64,000 bases of DNA from the NCBI RefSeq assembly GCF_003226325.1, contig NZ_PDOD01000001.1:310001-374000 (forward strand), read 5' to 3'. Shown here piece after piece: positions 27,627 through 35,773 of the stretch. Each line of letters starts with the position of its first letter. Within the stretch, counting starts at the first letter, position 1. The notes under the pieces were generated by a model, which saw nothing but the letters and a program-made list of their open reading frames with translations, was not told the origin of the DNA and did not search any database. Position numbers and translations under genes: made by a program. Source of the stretch: Salipaludibacillus keqinensis (GTDB lineage: Bacteria; Bacillota; Bacilli; Bacillales; Salisediminibacteriaceae).

Positions 27627-28478
27627 ATGAAGATGATGGATTTATTGCAACAACTGACTTTTCTTGAACGAGGTATTTTAGCTGGACTGATTATTGGCTT
27701 TATTTGTCCAGTCGTAGGGGCTTTCCTTCTTGTTCGAAGAATGACAATTATATCTGAAGGTCTTTCTCATATTACTTTGACAGGAATTGCGGCTGGTGTT
27801 TTTATGAGTCAAAGCACCGCTTTTTTGGGGTTTATCAACCCATTGTATACAGGATTAATTTTTTCATTAGTAGGCTCTTTACTAGTTGAAAAACTAAGGC
27901 AGATCTATAAGCATTTTCAAGAGCTGGCGATCCCGATTATCCTCTCATCTGGGATTGGTTTAAGTGCAATTATTATCAGTTTATCTTCTAGTAGCTATAC
28001 AGAATGGTATAATTATTTATTTGGAAGTATTGTTACTGTTTCATTAAATGATTTGTTATTTATTTTAATTACTGGAATTGTGGCTATGCTTCTTATTGCA
28101 GCGTTCTATAAAGAGTTACTGTCTATTTCTTTTGATCAGGAATTCGCATCAACGTCGGGAATCTCTGTAAAGAAGATGAATTTTCTTTTTGCAGTATTAA
28201 TTGCTCTCGTCATTTCCATGTCTATGAAAGTTATAGGGATCCTTCTCGTGGGAGCGATGGTAACTTTGCCGGTAGCAGCTAGTATGCAATTCGCCAAGAG
28301 TTTTCGTCAAGTAGTCGTTGGGGGAATTCTTTTTGGGGAAACAGCAATTATTGGAGGAATTATGTTATCTTACTTCTTTAATATTGCTACTGGAGGGATG
28401 GTTGTTGTTACAGGCGTGGTATTGATGATTGTTGCTGTATTAATTAAACAGCTGAAGACGAACATCAATCCTTCGTAA
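27627..28478 (+). CDS. Zinc ABC transporter permease, copy 2
   Basis: Paralogue of the preceding permease, colinear over its whole 283 residues, so the two arose by tandem duplication. The motif region reads RRMTIISEGLSHITLTGIA: the usual Asp-Ala is replaced by Glu-Gly while the His is kept, a possible functional divergence in the metal path. ATG 27627 or 27633 could serve as start after AAGGTGAATG. The gap to zur is 33 bases, so it is in the same operon. Confidence 0.9.
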   Translation: MKMMDLLQQLTFLERGILAGLIIGFICPVVGAFLLVRRMTIISEGLSHITLTGIAAGVFMSQSTAFLGFINPLYTGLIFSLVGSLLVEKLRQIYKHFQELAIPIILSSGIGLSAIIISLSSSSYTEWYNYLFGSIVTVSLNDLLFILITGIVAMLLIAAFYKELLSISFDQEFASTSGISVKKMNFLFAVLIALVISMSMKVIGILLVGAMVTLPVAASMQFAKSFRQVVVGGILFGETAIIGGIMLSYFFNIATGGMVVVTGVVLMIVAVLIKQLKTNINPS

Positions 28479-28511
28479 TGAGCTGAGCTTGTTCTAAAAG
28501 GAGGTCTCTAA

Positions 28512-28961
28512 ATGAATGTTGAGGAAGCAATGAATAAACTGAAAGAGGAAGGTTATAAGCACACCGATAAGCGGTTGGATATGCTGCAATTGTTCTCTGA
28601 CGAAAGCCGATATATAGCTGCTAAAGATGTATTAGAATCATTACAAGATAAATATAAAGGGTTAAGTTTTGATACGATCTACCGTAATTTATCTTTATTT
28701 TCTCAATTAGGTATACTGGAGACGACTGAATTAGATGGTGAAAAAAAATTTCGGTTTTCTTGTTCTACCGATCACCATCATCATCATTTAATTTGTCTTG
28801 ACTGTGGAAAGACAAAGCATATCGACGAATGTCCAATGGTTACTTCTCCAATTTCTGATGAAGGGTTCCAAGTCGTTGGTCATAAGTTTGAAGTCTACGG
28901 GTACTGTGAGAAGTGCGGTGAGACAAAAAGAAAATTGAATGAATATGAAAAGCTATCCTAA
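28512..28961 (+). CDS. zur: Zinc uptake regulator Zur
   Basis: Fur-family repressor of 149 residues. The N-terminal MNVEEAMNKLKEEGYKHTDKR and DNA-binding helix LSFDTIYRNLSLF closely follow B. subtilis Zur (YqfV). The regulatory site HHHHHLICLDCGK and the structural zinc cysteines (CLDC, CEKC) are present. AAGGAGGTC precedes the ATG. Being last in the zinc transporter operon predicts that it controls its own synthesis through the operator near 25911. Its stop codon lies inside the left arm of the terminator. Confidence 0.95.
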   Translation: MNVEEAMNKLKEEGYKHTDKRLDMLQLFSDESRYIAAKDVLESLQDKYKGLSFDTIYRNLSLFSQLGILETTELDGEKKFRFSCSTDHHHHHLICLDCGKTKHIDECPMVTSPISDEGFQVVGHKFEVYGYCEKCGETKRKLNEYEKLS

Positions 28962-28985
28962 ATCGATACAGGATAGCTTTTTTGT
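28948..28985. terminator. Terminator of the zinc operon, overlapping the zur stop codon
   Basis: AAAAGCTATCCT / AGGATAGCTTTT form a 12-bp stem with T and A runs on either side, so it can serve zur on the plus strand and yqfW on the minus strand. The zur TAA (28959-28961) is at the stem top. Confidence 0.85.
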
Positions 28986-28991
28986 GGTTAT

Positions 28992-29555
28992 TTATAGGAG
29001 CCTGTCGACAATTTTTTTTGCTTCGTTCCAATGGGCTGCCCGGTAAACGTTGTTGGGCACAGGTGATTGATTGTAAGGAGTATCCATAAGAACTACAGGG
29101 ATGTTACATTCTTCAGCTATATTACACGCATTATCGTGTTTGTCTTCAAAAAATACATCTAATTTGTGTTTTTTGACCGCGTCTAATTTATCATGTTGAC
29201 CAAGTAATTCAATATGGTCGTACGGCACAGTTAAGCGATGAAACCAATCAACGGTCACATCATGAGTATGCTTTGGTCTTGCACTAATATAAAAAAGTTC
29301 ATATTGCTTTTTCCATTCTAGCAAAATGTCTTTAGCGTTATCTGCTAAAATGGCTTGTTTATAGATGGATGGTTCGTGCACTTGCATCCATTTCCAAAAT
29401 TCTTCTTGGCTGATACCTAGCGCAACAGTGAGATCATACTCGATAATATCATCTATTGTTAAATTTTTCTTGAAATGCTCATTTAAATAAGGAATAAATG
29501 TTGCTGGATCAGTTACTGTTCCATCGATATCGATTCCCAAACGGTATTTTGACAT
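28992..29555 (-). CDS. yqfW: Putative 5'(3')-deoxyribonucleotidase YqfW (HAD superfamily)
   Basis: HAD-fold phosphatase of the NT5C family. Motif I GIDIDGTVTD (6-15), motif II ISARPK and the acidic motif III/IV region VFFEDKHDNA are visible; 187 residues is standard. Substrate is not known. Start ATG 29555 is preceded by GAAGGTG; a GTG nine bases upstream is an alternative. Its position next to zur matches B. subtilis yqfW. Confidence 0.88.
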   Translation of the reverse strand: MSKYRLGIDIDGTVTDPATFIPYLNEHFKKNLTIDDIIEYDLTVALGISQEEFWKWMQVHEPSIYKQAILADNAKDILLEWKKQYELFYISARPKHTHDVTVDWFHRLTVPYDHIELLGQHDKLDAVKKHKLDVFFEDKHDNACNIAEECNIPVVLMDTPYNQSPVPNNVYRAAHWNEAKKIVDRLL

Positions 29556-29661
29556 ATCCTTCACCTTCTCCTTAACAATGTTTAAAGTTTCCTCTTATCT
29601 TTTTATTGTCTCATACTCATACTATTTGTACAGCCTTGATATTAAGGAGGAACGATTAGTC

Positions 29662-30081
29662 ATGAGTGAACATAGACATACGCCAGAAAATAGTGATTAC
29701 GAAAAAATAGAAAATCAGCATCTTGCTCCTCACGAAAGCGATGAAAGGCTTCTTTCAAAGGAATATGATGAAGAAACAGCTTCTGAATATACACCTAATC
29801 CTGGTTTAGTTGGAGGAAGAGGCCCTATTGAGATCTCCTCTGATAAAACGAGAGAAACAGACCGGGAACGAGAAGACACCACAGGGAAAGGATCTGGTGC
29901 TTTAGGTATTGCTTTTTCTTTTATATCATTGTTTTTCTTGCCGGTTATTTTTGCAGTTGCAGGAATCGTCTTAGGAGCTATTGCAATCAAGAACGAGCAA
30001 AGGGCTTTAGGTTATACAGCCATTTCTATTAGTGCTTTCTCTATTGTCATGAGTTTTTTCTTTGCACCATTTGTTATATAA
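29662..30081 (+). CDS. yqfX: DUF4190-type membrane protein (YqfX-like)
   Basis: A 139-residue protein with a hydrophilic, acidic N-terminal half and two C-terminal transmembrane segments (about 80-102 and 113-137) separated by the GAIAIKNEQRALGYTA loop typical of DUF4190. Function unknown. ATG 29662 with AAGGAGGA ten bases before it is preferred over an upstream in-frame start. Gene order zur-yqfW-yqfX matches B. subtilis, hence the symbol. Confidence 0.8.
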   Translation: MSEHRHTPENSDYEKIENQHLAPHESDERLLSKEYDEETASEYTPNPGLVGGRGPIEISSDKTRETDREREDTTGKGSGALGIAFSFISLFFLPVIFAVAGIVLGAIAIKNEQRALGYTAISISAFSIVMSFFFAPFVI

Positions 30082-30130
30082 ATGTGAGAATGCTAAATTA
30101 TGGGAACCAGTTTCTTGGTTGAACATAAAG

Positions 30131-30160
30131 AAAACGAAGGGAGCAACCCCTTCGTTTTTA
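30131..30160. terminator. Bidirectional terminator between yqfX and ispG
   Basis: AAAACGAAGGG / CCCTTCGTTTT make an 11-bp stem with flanking A and T runs between convergent genes. Confidence 0.9.
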
Positions 30161-30189
30161 AATGGCTAAAACAAGCATGAACCTATTGA

Positions 30190-31290
30190 TTAAATATGTT
30201 GTTTCTTTTGTTTTTCCTCATGTTCTTTAGCTAATATGTCGATTTCTTTCTTTAATTCTTCTACCATGATTTCCTCAGGTACTTTCCTAATGGTCTTTCC
30301 TTTTCTGAAGAGAAGTCCTTCTCCTCTAGCACCTGCAATACCAATGTCTGCTTCTTTTGCTTCACCAGGGCCGTTAACTGCACAGCCGAGGACAGAGACT
30401 TTGATAGGAGCATGGATATTTTGGAGATATTCTTCTACTTCGTTTGCAATACTAATTAAATCAATTTCAATTCTTCCACATGTAGGACAAGAAATGAGTG
30501 TAGCAGCATTCGCCGCTAAGCCGAATGTTTTAAGAAGTTCTTTTGAAACTTTTATTTCCTCCACAGGATCTGCACTTAGTGAAATCCGCATCGTATTCCC
30601 AATACCTTTATCTAACAATATGCCTAAACCAGCAGAACTTTTAATTGTACCTGCAAACAAGGTTCCAGACTCAGTAATTCCTAAATGCAAAGGATAATCA
30701 AATGCTTCCGCTGCTTTCTCATATGCTTCGACAGCAAGACCAACATCAGAAGCCTTCATAGAGACAATAATATCGTAAAAATCAAGATCCTCTAATATTT
30801 TAATATGGTGTAATGCGCTTTCTACCATTCCCTCTGCAGTAGGGTAACCATACTTATCGAGAATTCGCTTTTCCAATGATCCCGCATTTACTCCGATACG
30901 AATCGGAATTCCTTTCTCTTTAGCTGCATTAACCACGGCTTCAACCTTATGACGGCGTCCGATATTTCCGGGGTTAATTCGTATTTTATCAGCCCCGCCT
31001 TCAATGGCCTTTAAAGCGAGTTTGTAATCAAAGTGAATATCCACAACGAGTGGAATGTTAATTCTTTTTTTTATTTCAGCAATAGCTTCGGCATCTTTCA
31101 TTTCAGGACACGCTACTCGCACTATTTGGCATCCAGCTTCTTCAAGCCGATTTATTTCAGCTACCGTTGCATCTACATCGTGGGTTTTTGACATGGTCAT
31201 GCTTTGCATAATGACCTCATTATTCCCTCCGATTGTCAGTGGTCCTACTTTAACAGGTCTTGTATCTTTTCTATGAGTTCTTTGGGTCAC
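30190..31290 (-). CDS. ispG: 4-hydroxy-3-methylbut-2-en-1-yl diphosphate synthase
   Basis: Penultimate MEP-pathway enzyme making HMBPP, with a 4Fe-4S cluster held by the cysteines in LISCPTCGR and [12 protein letters not shown]. The N-terminal TIM barrel ([28 protein letters not shown]) is complete and similarity to B. subtilis IspG (YqfY) is very strong throughout. It begins at GTG 31290 following AAAGGGGCG. It lies 94 bases downstream of a LysM-like gene on the same strand. Confidence 0.96.
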   Translation of the reverse strand: MTQRTHRKDTRPVKVGPLTIGGNNEVIMQSMTMSKTHDVDATVAEINRLEEAGCQIVRVACPEMKDAEAIAEIKKRINIPLVVDIHFDYKLALKAIEGGADKIRINPGNIGRRHKVEAVVNAAKEKGIPIRIGVNAGSLEKRILDKYGYPTAEGMVESALHHIKILEDLDFYDIIVSMKASDVGLAVEAYEKAAEAFDYPLHLGITESGTLFAGTIKSSAGLGILLDKGIGNTMRISLSADPVEEIKVSKELLKTFGLAANAATLISCPTCGRIEIDLISIANEVEEYLQNIHAPIKVSVLGCAVNGPGEAKEADIGIAGARGEGLLFRKGKTIRKVPEEIMVEELKKEIDILAKEHEEKQKKQHI

Positions 31291-31384
31291 TCTTCATCGC
31301 CCCTTTTATTTGCGCTATAAATATATTATCACCTATCGTATTACATTGTAACAATGAGGGGACAATTGTGGCAAGAGCAAACGA

Positions 31385-31747
31385 TCACTCCGTTGAGGGC
31401 ATCACGTAAATTGGAAACTTATAAGCTTCTCCGGCAATTAAATAGTGGGCAGAAACTTCTGGATTTAATTTTTCAAAATCATATAAAACATCATGAAGGG
31501 AAACGTTAAAAGATTGTGACTCATGCAACTGTTGGACAATGCCATAGACAGTTTGTCCTGGTTCGACAATCACTTCCTGATAATTTAACGAATTTGCAAG
31601 CGATTCTTCCTCATTGTCTTCGATGTGGATTTGTTGATTAAAAGGCTCTTCCATTTGATTAGAAGGAATAGTTCCTGAAGTTAAATCTATACGGATACTA
31701 AACAGGACAATACCTAAAATGATTAATAAAATAATTGGTCGCATCAT
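31385..31747 (-). CDS. yqfZ: LysM-like membrane-anchored protein (YqfZ-like)
   Basis: A 120-residue protein with an N-terminal transmembrane anchor (3-20) and a short acidic stalk. It ends in a LysM-like module (EVIVEPGQTVYGIVQQLHES ... LNPEVSAHYLIAGEAYKFP, about 60-113), suggesting binding to cell wall glycan outside the membrane. Position directly upstream of ispG matches B. subtilis yqfZ. GGAGGGG precedes the ATG-ATG start. It may be cotranscribed with ispG. Confidence 0.75.
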   Translation of the reverse strand: MMRPIILLIILGIVLFSIRIDLTSGTIPSNQMEEPFNQQIHIEDNEEESLANSLNYQEVIVEPGQTVYGIVQQLHESQSFNVSLHDVLYDFEKLNPEVSAHYLIAGEAYKFPIYVMPSTE

Positions 31748-31842
31748 AACCCCTCCATCTCTATCGGCTTCTACTACACTATATGAACGTCTAGTAAAAA
31801 TATGATCAATACCAGTTCATTAATAATAGGAGGAGAGTTTTT

Positions 31843-33060
31843 TTGAATAGTCAGGACCAACGAAAAATATGGACAATAGGTTCAATGACGGTCGTCATGA
31901 TTATAGGAAATTCCATGTTTATCCCGGTGTTGCCACATATGGAACAAGAATGGAGCATGACTTCAACTCAAGCTGGATTAACGTTAAGTATCTTTTCGTT
32001 CGTAGCAGCAGTCATGATTCCATTAGTAGGGTACTTAGCATTAAGATTCGAAAAGAAAATTCTAACATCCTTGGCTTTGTTAGCGGTTATCATAGGATGT
32101 GTCATTGCATTGTCGTCTCTTAGTATACATTCAACAAGTATTTCATTTCTCGTTCTTATGTTAGGAAGGGCATGTCAGGGGTTAGGTGCAGGAATTTTAT
32201 CCCCGCTTCCTTACATTTTTGCAGGAGAGTTATTTGCCAAAAACGATCAACCCGTCGCTCTAAGTATGGTAGAGGTTTTTAATGGTATAGGGAAAGTGAC
32301 CAGTCCTTTTATTGGTATTTATGCCATCACGTTAGGTGGGGAGTGGTTATTTGTTGCTTATATCTTTGTTAGTTTGCTTTCTCTGTTTCTCACTCAGCGG
32401 CAAATCACAAGAACCAAGGATGTTGATCCGACAACTTCTCTTAGTAGTTATCTTACTTACTATAGAAAGAATATAAAATCAAATGTAAAAGGAATCTTCC
32501 ACATTTTACTTATGAGTGGAATGACAATGTTACTTTTATTTGGCTATTTGACGTATTTTTCGTATGAATTAGAATGGATGTTAGGAAAAACGGGGATAGA
32601 AAAGGCTCTGTACTTCACTGTACCCCTTTTATTGATGACACTCTCCTCATGGTGGACCGGAAAATATTTAAAACGAAATACATTGAAGTCGCATCAATTG
32701 TTGTATATAAGCTTTAGTATAATGGCTGGTGTGTTTATTCTAGGGATCTTATTAAATACGTTCATTTCTATTGTATTTATCATGAGTTTTTTTGCCATTT
32801 CAGCAGGAATATCTCTCGTTTGTTGTAACCTTTTATTGACTAGAAACGTCTTATTAGAAGACAGGACCACGATAATGTCTTTTTATAGTATGACTCGTTT
32901 TGTCGGTGTAGCTTGTGGCCCTCCGTTATATAGTTTGTGGATGTACGAAGAAGCTTTGATGTTTAGCTTCTCTCTATTGCTCTTAATAGCTGTATGGGGG
33001 TATTATCATATAAATAAGTTAGCTACCTGTATTCACGTGGTCACAGCAACGGACGGATAA
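31843..33060 (+). CDS. Major facilitator superfamily transporter
   Basis: A 405-residue MFS permease with about twelve hydrophobic segments. The N-terminal half (IIGNSMFIPVLPHMEQEW ... GRACQGLGAGILSPLPYIFA) resembles drug-type antiporters. Substrate cannot be told from sequence. It starts at TTG 31843, six bases after GGAGGAGA. No regulator adjoins it. Confidence 0.85.
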   Translation: MNSQDQRKIWTIGSMTVVMIIGNSMFIPVLPHMEQEWSMTSTQAGLTLSIFSFVAAVMIPLVGYLALRFEKKILTSLALLAVIIGCVIALSSLSIHSTSISFLVLMLGRACQGLGAGILSPLPYIFAGELFAKNDQPVALSMVEVFNGIGKVTSPFIGIYAITLGGEWLFVAYIFVSLLSLFLTQRQITRTKDVDPTTSLSSYLTYYRKNIKSNVKGIFHILLMSGMTMLLLFGYLTYFSYELEWMLGKTGIEKALYFTVPLLLMTLSSWWTGKYLKRNTLKSHQLLYISFSIMAGVFILGILLNTFISIVFIMSFFAISAGISLVCCNLLLTRNVLLEDRTTIMSFYSMTRFVGVACGPPLYSLWMYEEALMFSFSLLLLIAVWGYYHINKLATCIHVVTATDG

Positions 33061-33140
33061 AGGTGTTGTCATGGACTGTTTTTATTTTAATTGAATAAAA
33101 ATATGGTACGATATGGATTAGACGAAAAGGGGAATGAAAC

Positions 33141-34052
33141 ATGAAAAAGGGATACAAATGGATGATTTCGACACTGGCTGTGTGGATGCTTCTTACTTCA
33201 GTGAGTTTTGCAGATGCAGCTCCAGGAGATGAAATTATCACATTAGGAGAAGACTTAAGTCCACAGCAACGTGAAGACTTAATAAATGAAATGGGTGTAA
33301 ATGAAGATGATGTAATGGTTGTAACTGTTACAAATGAAGAAGAGCATCAATATTTAGGTGAACATATTAGCGCTTCGATCATAGGCAGTAACGCTCTTTC
33401 TTCTTCTAAAATAACAATTTTAGAAGAAGGTGAAGGAATTGATGTGGAAGCGAACAGGATAACTTGGGTCTCTGAAGGAATGTATGCCAATGCTCTAATT
33501 ACTGCAGGGGTCAAGGATGCAGATATTTATGTGACTGCCCCGTTTGATGTTTCAGGTACAGGAGCTTTAACTGGACTGATTAAAGCATATGAAGCATCAA
33601 CGGACGAAGTCATTCCTGAGGAGCAAAAAGAAGTAGCGAATGAGGAATTAGTAAAGACGGCCGAACTAGGTGAGGAATATGGTGTAGAGCAGGCAACGGA
33701 GTTAATGACGCGAATAAAAGAGGCGTTGGCAGAAGAAGACGTGGAAACGGAAGAAGATTTGAGAAACTTAATTCAGCGTGTTGCTAATGAATTAGGAATG
33801 ACTTTAACCGACGAAGAATTAAATGGTCTTGTATCATTGTTTGAAAGAATGAAAAATTTAAATATTGATTGGGATCAGGTTCAAAATCAAATTAATCATA
33901 TCAGGGACAATATAGGTGATTTCCTTGAAAGTGAGCAAGGTCAAAGTTTCATCCAGTCTATACTCGATTTCTTTAGCAGTTTAATTGACGCAGTTAGAGG
34001 TTGGTTTAGCACTTCTGATTCCTCATCTCCCGAAATGAACCAGACGTCTTAG
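33141..34052 (+). CDS. Secreted DUF1002 protein
   Basis: A 303-residue exported protein. A typical signal peptide (KKGYKWMISTLAVWMLLTSV, then ADAAPGD with cleavage likely near residue 27) is followed by the DUF1002 domain (ITLGEDLSPQQRED to the helical C terminus). The mature part is strongly acidic. Function unknown; the family is common in spore formers. AAGGGGAATG precedes the ATG, and an extended -10 (TGGTACGAT, 33104-33112) is a candidate promoter. Confidence 0.85.
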   Translation: MKKGYKWMISTLAVWMLLTSVSFADAAPGDEIITLGEDLSPQQREDLINEMGVNEDDVMVVTVTNEEEHQYLGEHISASIIGSNALSSSKITILEEGEGIDVEANRITWVSEGMYANALITAGVKDADIYVTAPFDVSGTGALTGLIKAYEASTDEVIPEEQKEVANEELVKTAELGEEYGVEQATELMTRIKEALAEEDVETEEDLRNLIQRVANELGMTLTDEELNGLVSLFERMKNLNIDWDQVQNQINHIRDNIGDFLESEQGQSFIQSILDFFSSLIDAVRGWFSTSDSSSPEMNQTS

Positions 34053-34073
34053 AATTTTCTAAGGCGTTTTTTT
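34044..34073 (+). terminator. Terminator of the DUF1002 gene
   Basis: ACGTCTTAG / CTAAGGCGT, a 9-bp stem with one G-U pair, overlaps the stop codon and is followed by seven T residues. Confidence 0.85.
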
Positions 34074-34174
34074 CTGAAACTTTTCTGGCAGCAAGTTCGT
34101 ATTAGAACTTATTAGCTCAAATTTGGTACAATGAATTTAATGGAATAGCAGGTGTTGAGAGGAGAGGAAATCTC

Positions 34175-34804
34175 ATGGAATTTTTGGATCAAGCAGTCTT
34201 TGGCTTTATGGTCGTGTTTATAGCGACGTTGTTTATTTTTGGTGAGGTGATGGTTCGTACGAAGGGCTTATTCGGCGTGATCGGCATCGTGATTATGGCC
34301 ATTTATTTTTCTTATCACTTAACTACTGGAGACAGCTTTTGGGTCGTGATTTTGTATTTGATAGGATTGTCCTTAATTATTTTTGATGGGAAAGTGACGA
34401 CGGATGGAACGATTGCCGGTATTGGAATCCTATTTATGATTCTTGGTTTAGCATTGCCGGCCCCAGGTCTTACTTATGGCATCCTTGTGGGAATGGCCTT
34501 TGTCATTGCAGCTCCATCATCTTATCTATTCACGAAAGTTTTCCCGAAGCGAAATATGTGGGAGAAAATGACTTTGAAGGATCAATTGTCCTCAGAGCAT
34601 GGTTATAATTCCATGAATGAAGATTATGTTGATCTCGTTGGAAAGACTGGTATCACGAAGACACCGTTTCGACCTACTGGAACGATTGAAATTGAAGGAA
34701 AATTATACAGCGCAACGTCAGACAATCAGTGGATCAAAGAAGAAGAGAAAGTGAAGATCATATCGGTGGATGGAACGAGAATAGTCATCGTCCCTGAAAA
34801 TTAA
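34175..34804 (+). CDS. NfeD-family membrane protein
   Basis: A 209-residue protein with about five transmembrane segments in residues 5-125 and a C-terminal OB-fold domain (DLVGKTGITKTPFRPTGTIEIEG ... VKIISVDG, about 148-205). NfeD proteins usually partner SPFH/flotillin proteins in membrane microdomains, but no SPFH gene is adjacent here. GAGAGGAGAGG precedes the ATG. It is monocistronic with a terminator. Confidence 0.85.
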   Translation: MEFLDQAVFGFMVVFIATLFIFGEVMVRTKGLFGVIGIVIMAIYFSYHLTTGDSFWVVILYLIGLSLIIFDGKVTTDGTIAGIGILFMILGLALPAPGLTYGILVGMAFVIAAPSSYLFTKVFPKRNMWEKMTLKDQLSSEHGYNSMNEDYVDLVGKTGITKTPFRPTGTIEIEGKLYSATSDNQWIKEEEKVKIISVDGTRIVIVPEN

Positions 34805-34810
34805 ACATTT

Positions 34811-34840
34811 AACAGCCTGCAGTGTAGCAGGCTGTTTTTT
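34811..34840 (+). terminator. Terminator of the NfeD gene
   Basis: AACAGCCTGC / GCAGGCTGTT, a 10-bp perfect stem with a 6-base loop and six T residues. Confidence 0.92.
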
Positions 34841-34916
34841 AGCTTATCTTTAACCTCACTTTTCCAAGGTTAATCCATCCCAGATGGTAATTAGGGCTCT
34901 TATCTTTGATAGAATT

Positions 34917-35008
34917 TGTCGAAGATACTAAAAAACATAGGTCGATGGAATTAATTTTCCATATACGACAAGTTTCTCCACAAATTCAAGATAGAGATTG
35001 TTTATAAT
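34917..35008 (+). promoter_or_regulatory. Putative Spo0A-controlled promoter region of sinI
   Basis: The 363-base stretch 34841-35203 has no gene. It contains a perfect Spo0A box TGTCGAA (34917-34923), a second near-match on the other strand (TACGACA, 34964-34970) and a TATAAT (35003-35008) without a proper -35, as expected of an activated promoter. An inverted repeat with arms GTCGATGGAA and TTCCATATACGAC lies at 34941-34969. Control of sinI by Spo0A is established in B. subtilis. Confidence 0.5.
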
Positions 35009-35203
35009 CAAATTGTCCTAGGAAAATAAAATAATTATTTTCGAACCTATGTCTTCTTCTAGTCAAAGGCAAATCTATTGAAAAATGGAGTCGCAAAGTT
35101 TCAGGTCTAAGGGAATGTACATATGATTTTTCAGATAAAATCCTATGATGGCTGGGCTGCCTAGTGAGTTTTGACGGTTTGTGTGGGAGGGGGATCATGA
35201 GAG

Positions 35204-35338
35204 ATGAATGTAAGTCATTATGATGAGAGCGAGCACAAAGAATGGGGAAAACTAATGGAAGAGGCGAAAGCATTGGGGTTGACGGTTGAGCAGGTTCGAA
35301 AATTTCTTGTGAAAAAAAGTGCGGTGAATGAAGTTTGA
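35204..35338 (+). CDS. sinI: SinI-like antirepressor (44 aa)
   Basis: A 44-codon gene, too short for most gene callers. Its product contains EWGKLMEEAKALGLTVEQVR followed by KFLVKKSA, closely matching the SinR-binding helices of B. subtilis SinI (EWVELMVEAKEANISPEEIR, KYLLLNKKSA). SinI disables SinR by forming a heterodimer, releasing matrix and biofilm genes. GGGAGGGGGATC lies about ten bases before the ATG, and a good terminator follows. Unlike B. subtilis, no sinR follows on this strand; two SinR-like genes lie downstream on the opposite strand. Confidence 0.82.
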   Translation: MNVSHYDESEHKEWGKLMEEAKALGLTVEQVRKFLVKKSAVNEV

Positions 35339-35347
35339 TACAAGAAG

Positions 35348-35384
35348 AAAGGAATCCTGGATAAACTTTTGGGTTCCTTTTTAC
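35348..35384 (+). terminator. Terminator of sinI
   Basis: AAAGGAATCC / GGGTTCCTTT, a 10-bp stem with one T-G pair, followed by a T run ten bases after the sinI stop. Confidence 0.85.
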
Positions 35385-35445
35385 TTTTGAAGAAAGATAT
35401 ATATTCGAGAACAACCCTTGAAAGTAATCAGGAAGATTAAAATGA

Positions 35446-35473
35446 TAAAAAGGATCTTAACTAGCAAGATCCT
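35446..35473 (-). terminator. Terminator of the short SinR-like gene
   Basis: AGGATCTT / AAGATCCT, an 8-bp perfect stem with a 7-base loop; on the minus strand it is followed by five U residues. Confidence 0.8.
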
Positions 35474-35494
35474 CATACCTTTGTTTAATAATGT

Positions 35495-35737
35495 TTAATG
35501 TGAATTTTGTTTGTGCTTAAATTGAACATGATTGATGACTCGATCTTGAGTCATTAAAGAGGACAATGGAAGATCCAGTATTAAAAAGATCCGTTTTACA
35601 ATTTCAATAGATGGATTGCGTTTCATATTCCTCTCTAAGTAACTTAAATAAGATTTTGAAACTCCAGTTTGTCTAGATAACTCAGACAACGTGAGCCCTT
35701 TTTCTTTCCTTCTATAACGAATCATATCTCCAATCAT
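35495..35737 (-). CDS. Short SinR-paralogous HTH regulator without dimerisation domain
   Basis: An 80-residue XRE-family protein. Residues 1-62 align with the DNA-binding half of SinR (MIGDMIRYRRKEKGLTLSEL, then KSYLSYLERNMKRNPSIE). The C-terminal SinI-like dimerisation domain is absent, replaced by a short polar tail rich in His and Lys. It could compete for SinR sites or act independently of SinI. Start ATG 35737 lies 6-7 bases after AGGGAGAG; a GTG at 35743 abuts that site. It faces sinI with terminators in between. Confidence 0.82.
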   Translation of the reverse strand: MIGDMIRYRRKEKGLTLSELSRQTGVSKSYLSYLERNMKRNPSIEIVKRIFLILDLPLSSLMTQDRVINHVQFKHKQNSH

Positions 35738-35773
35738 AGACACTCTCCCTTCATAACAAAAATAAACTGATTA

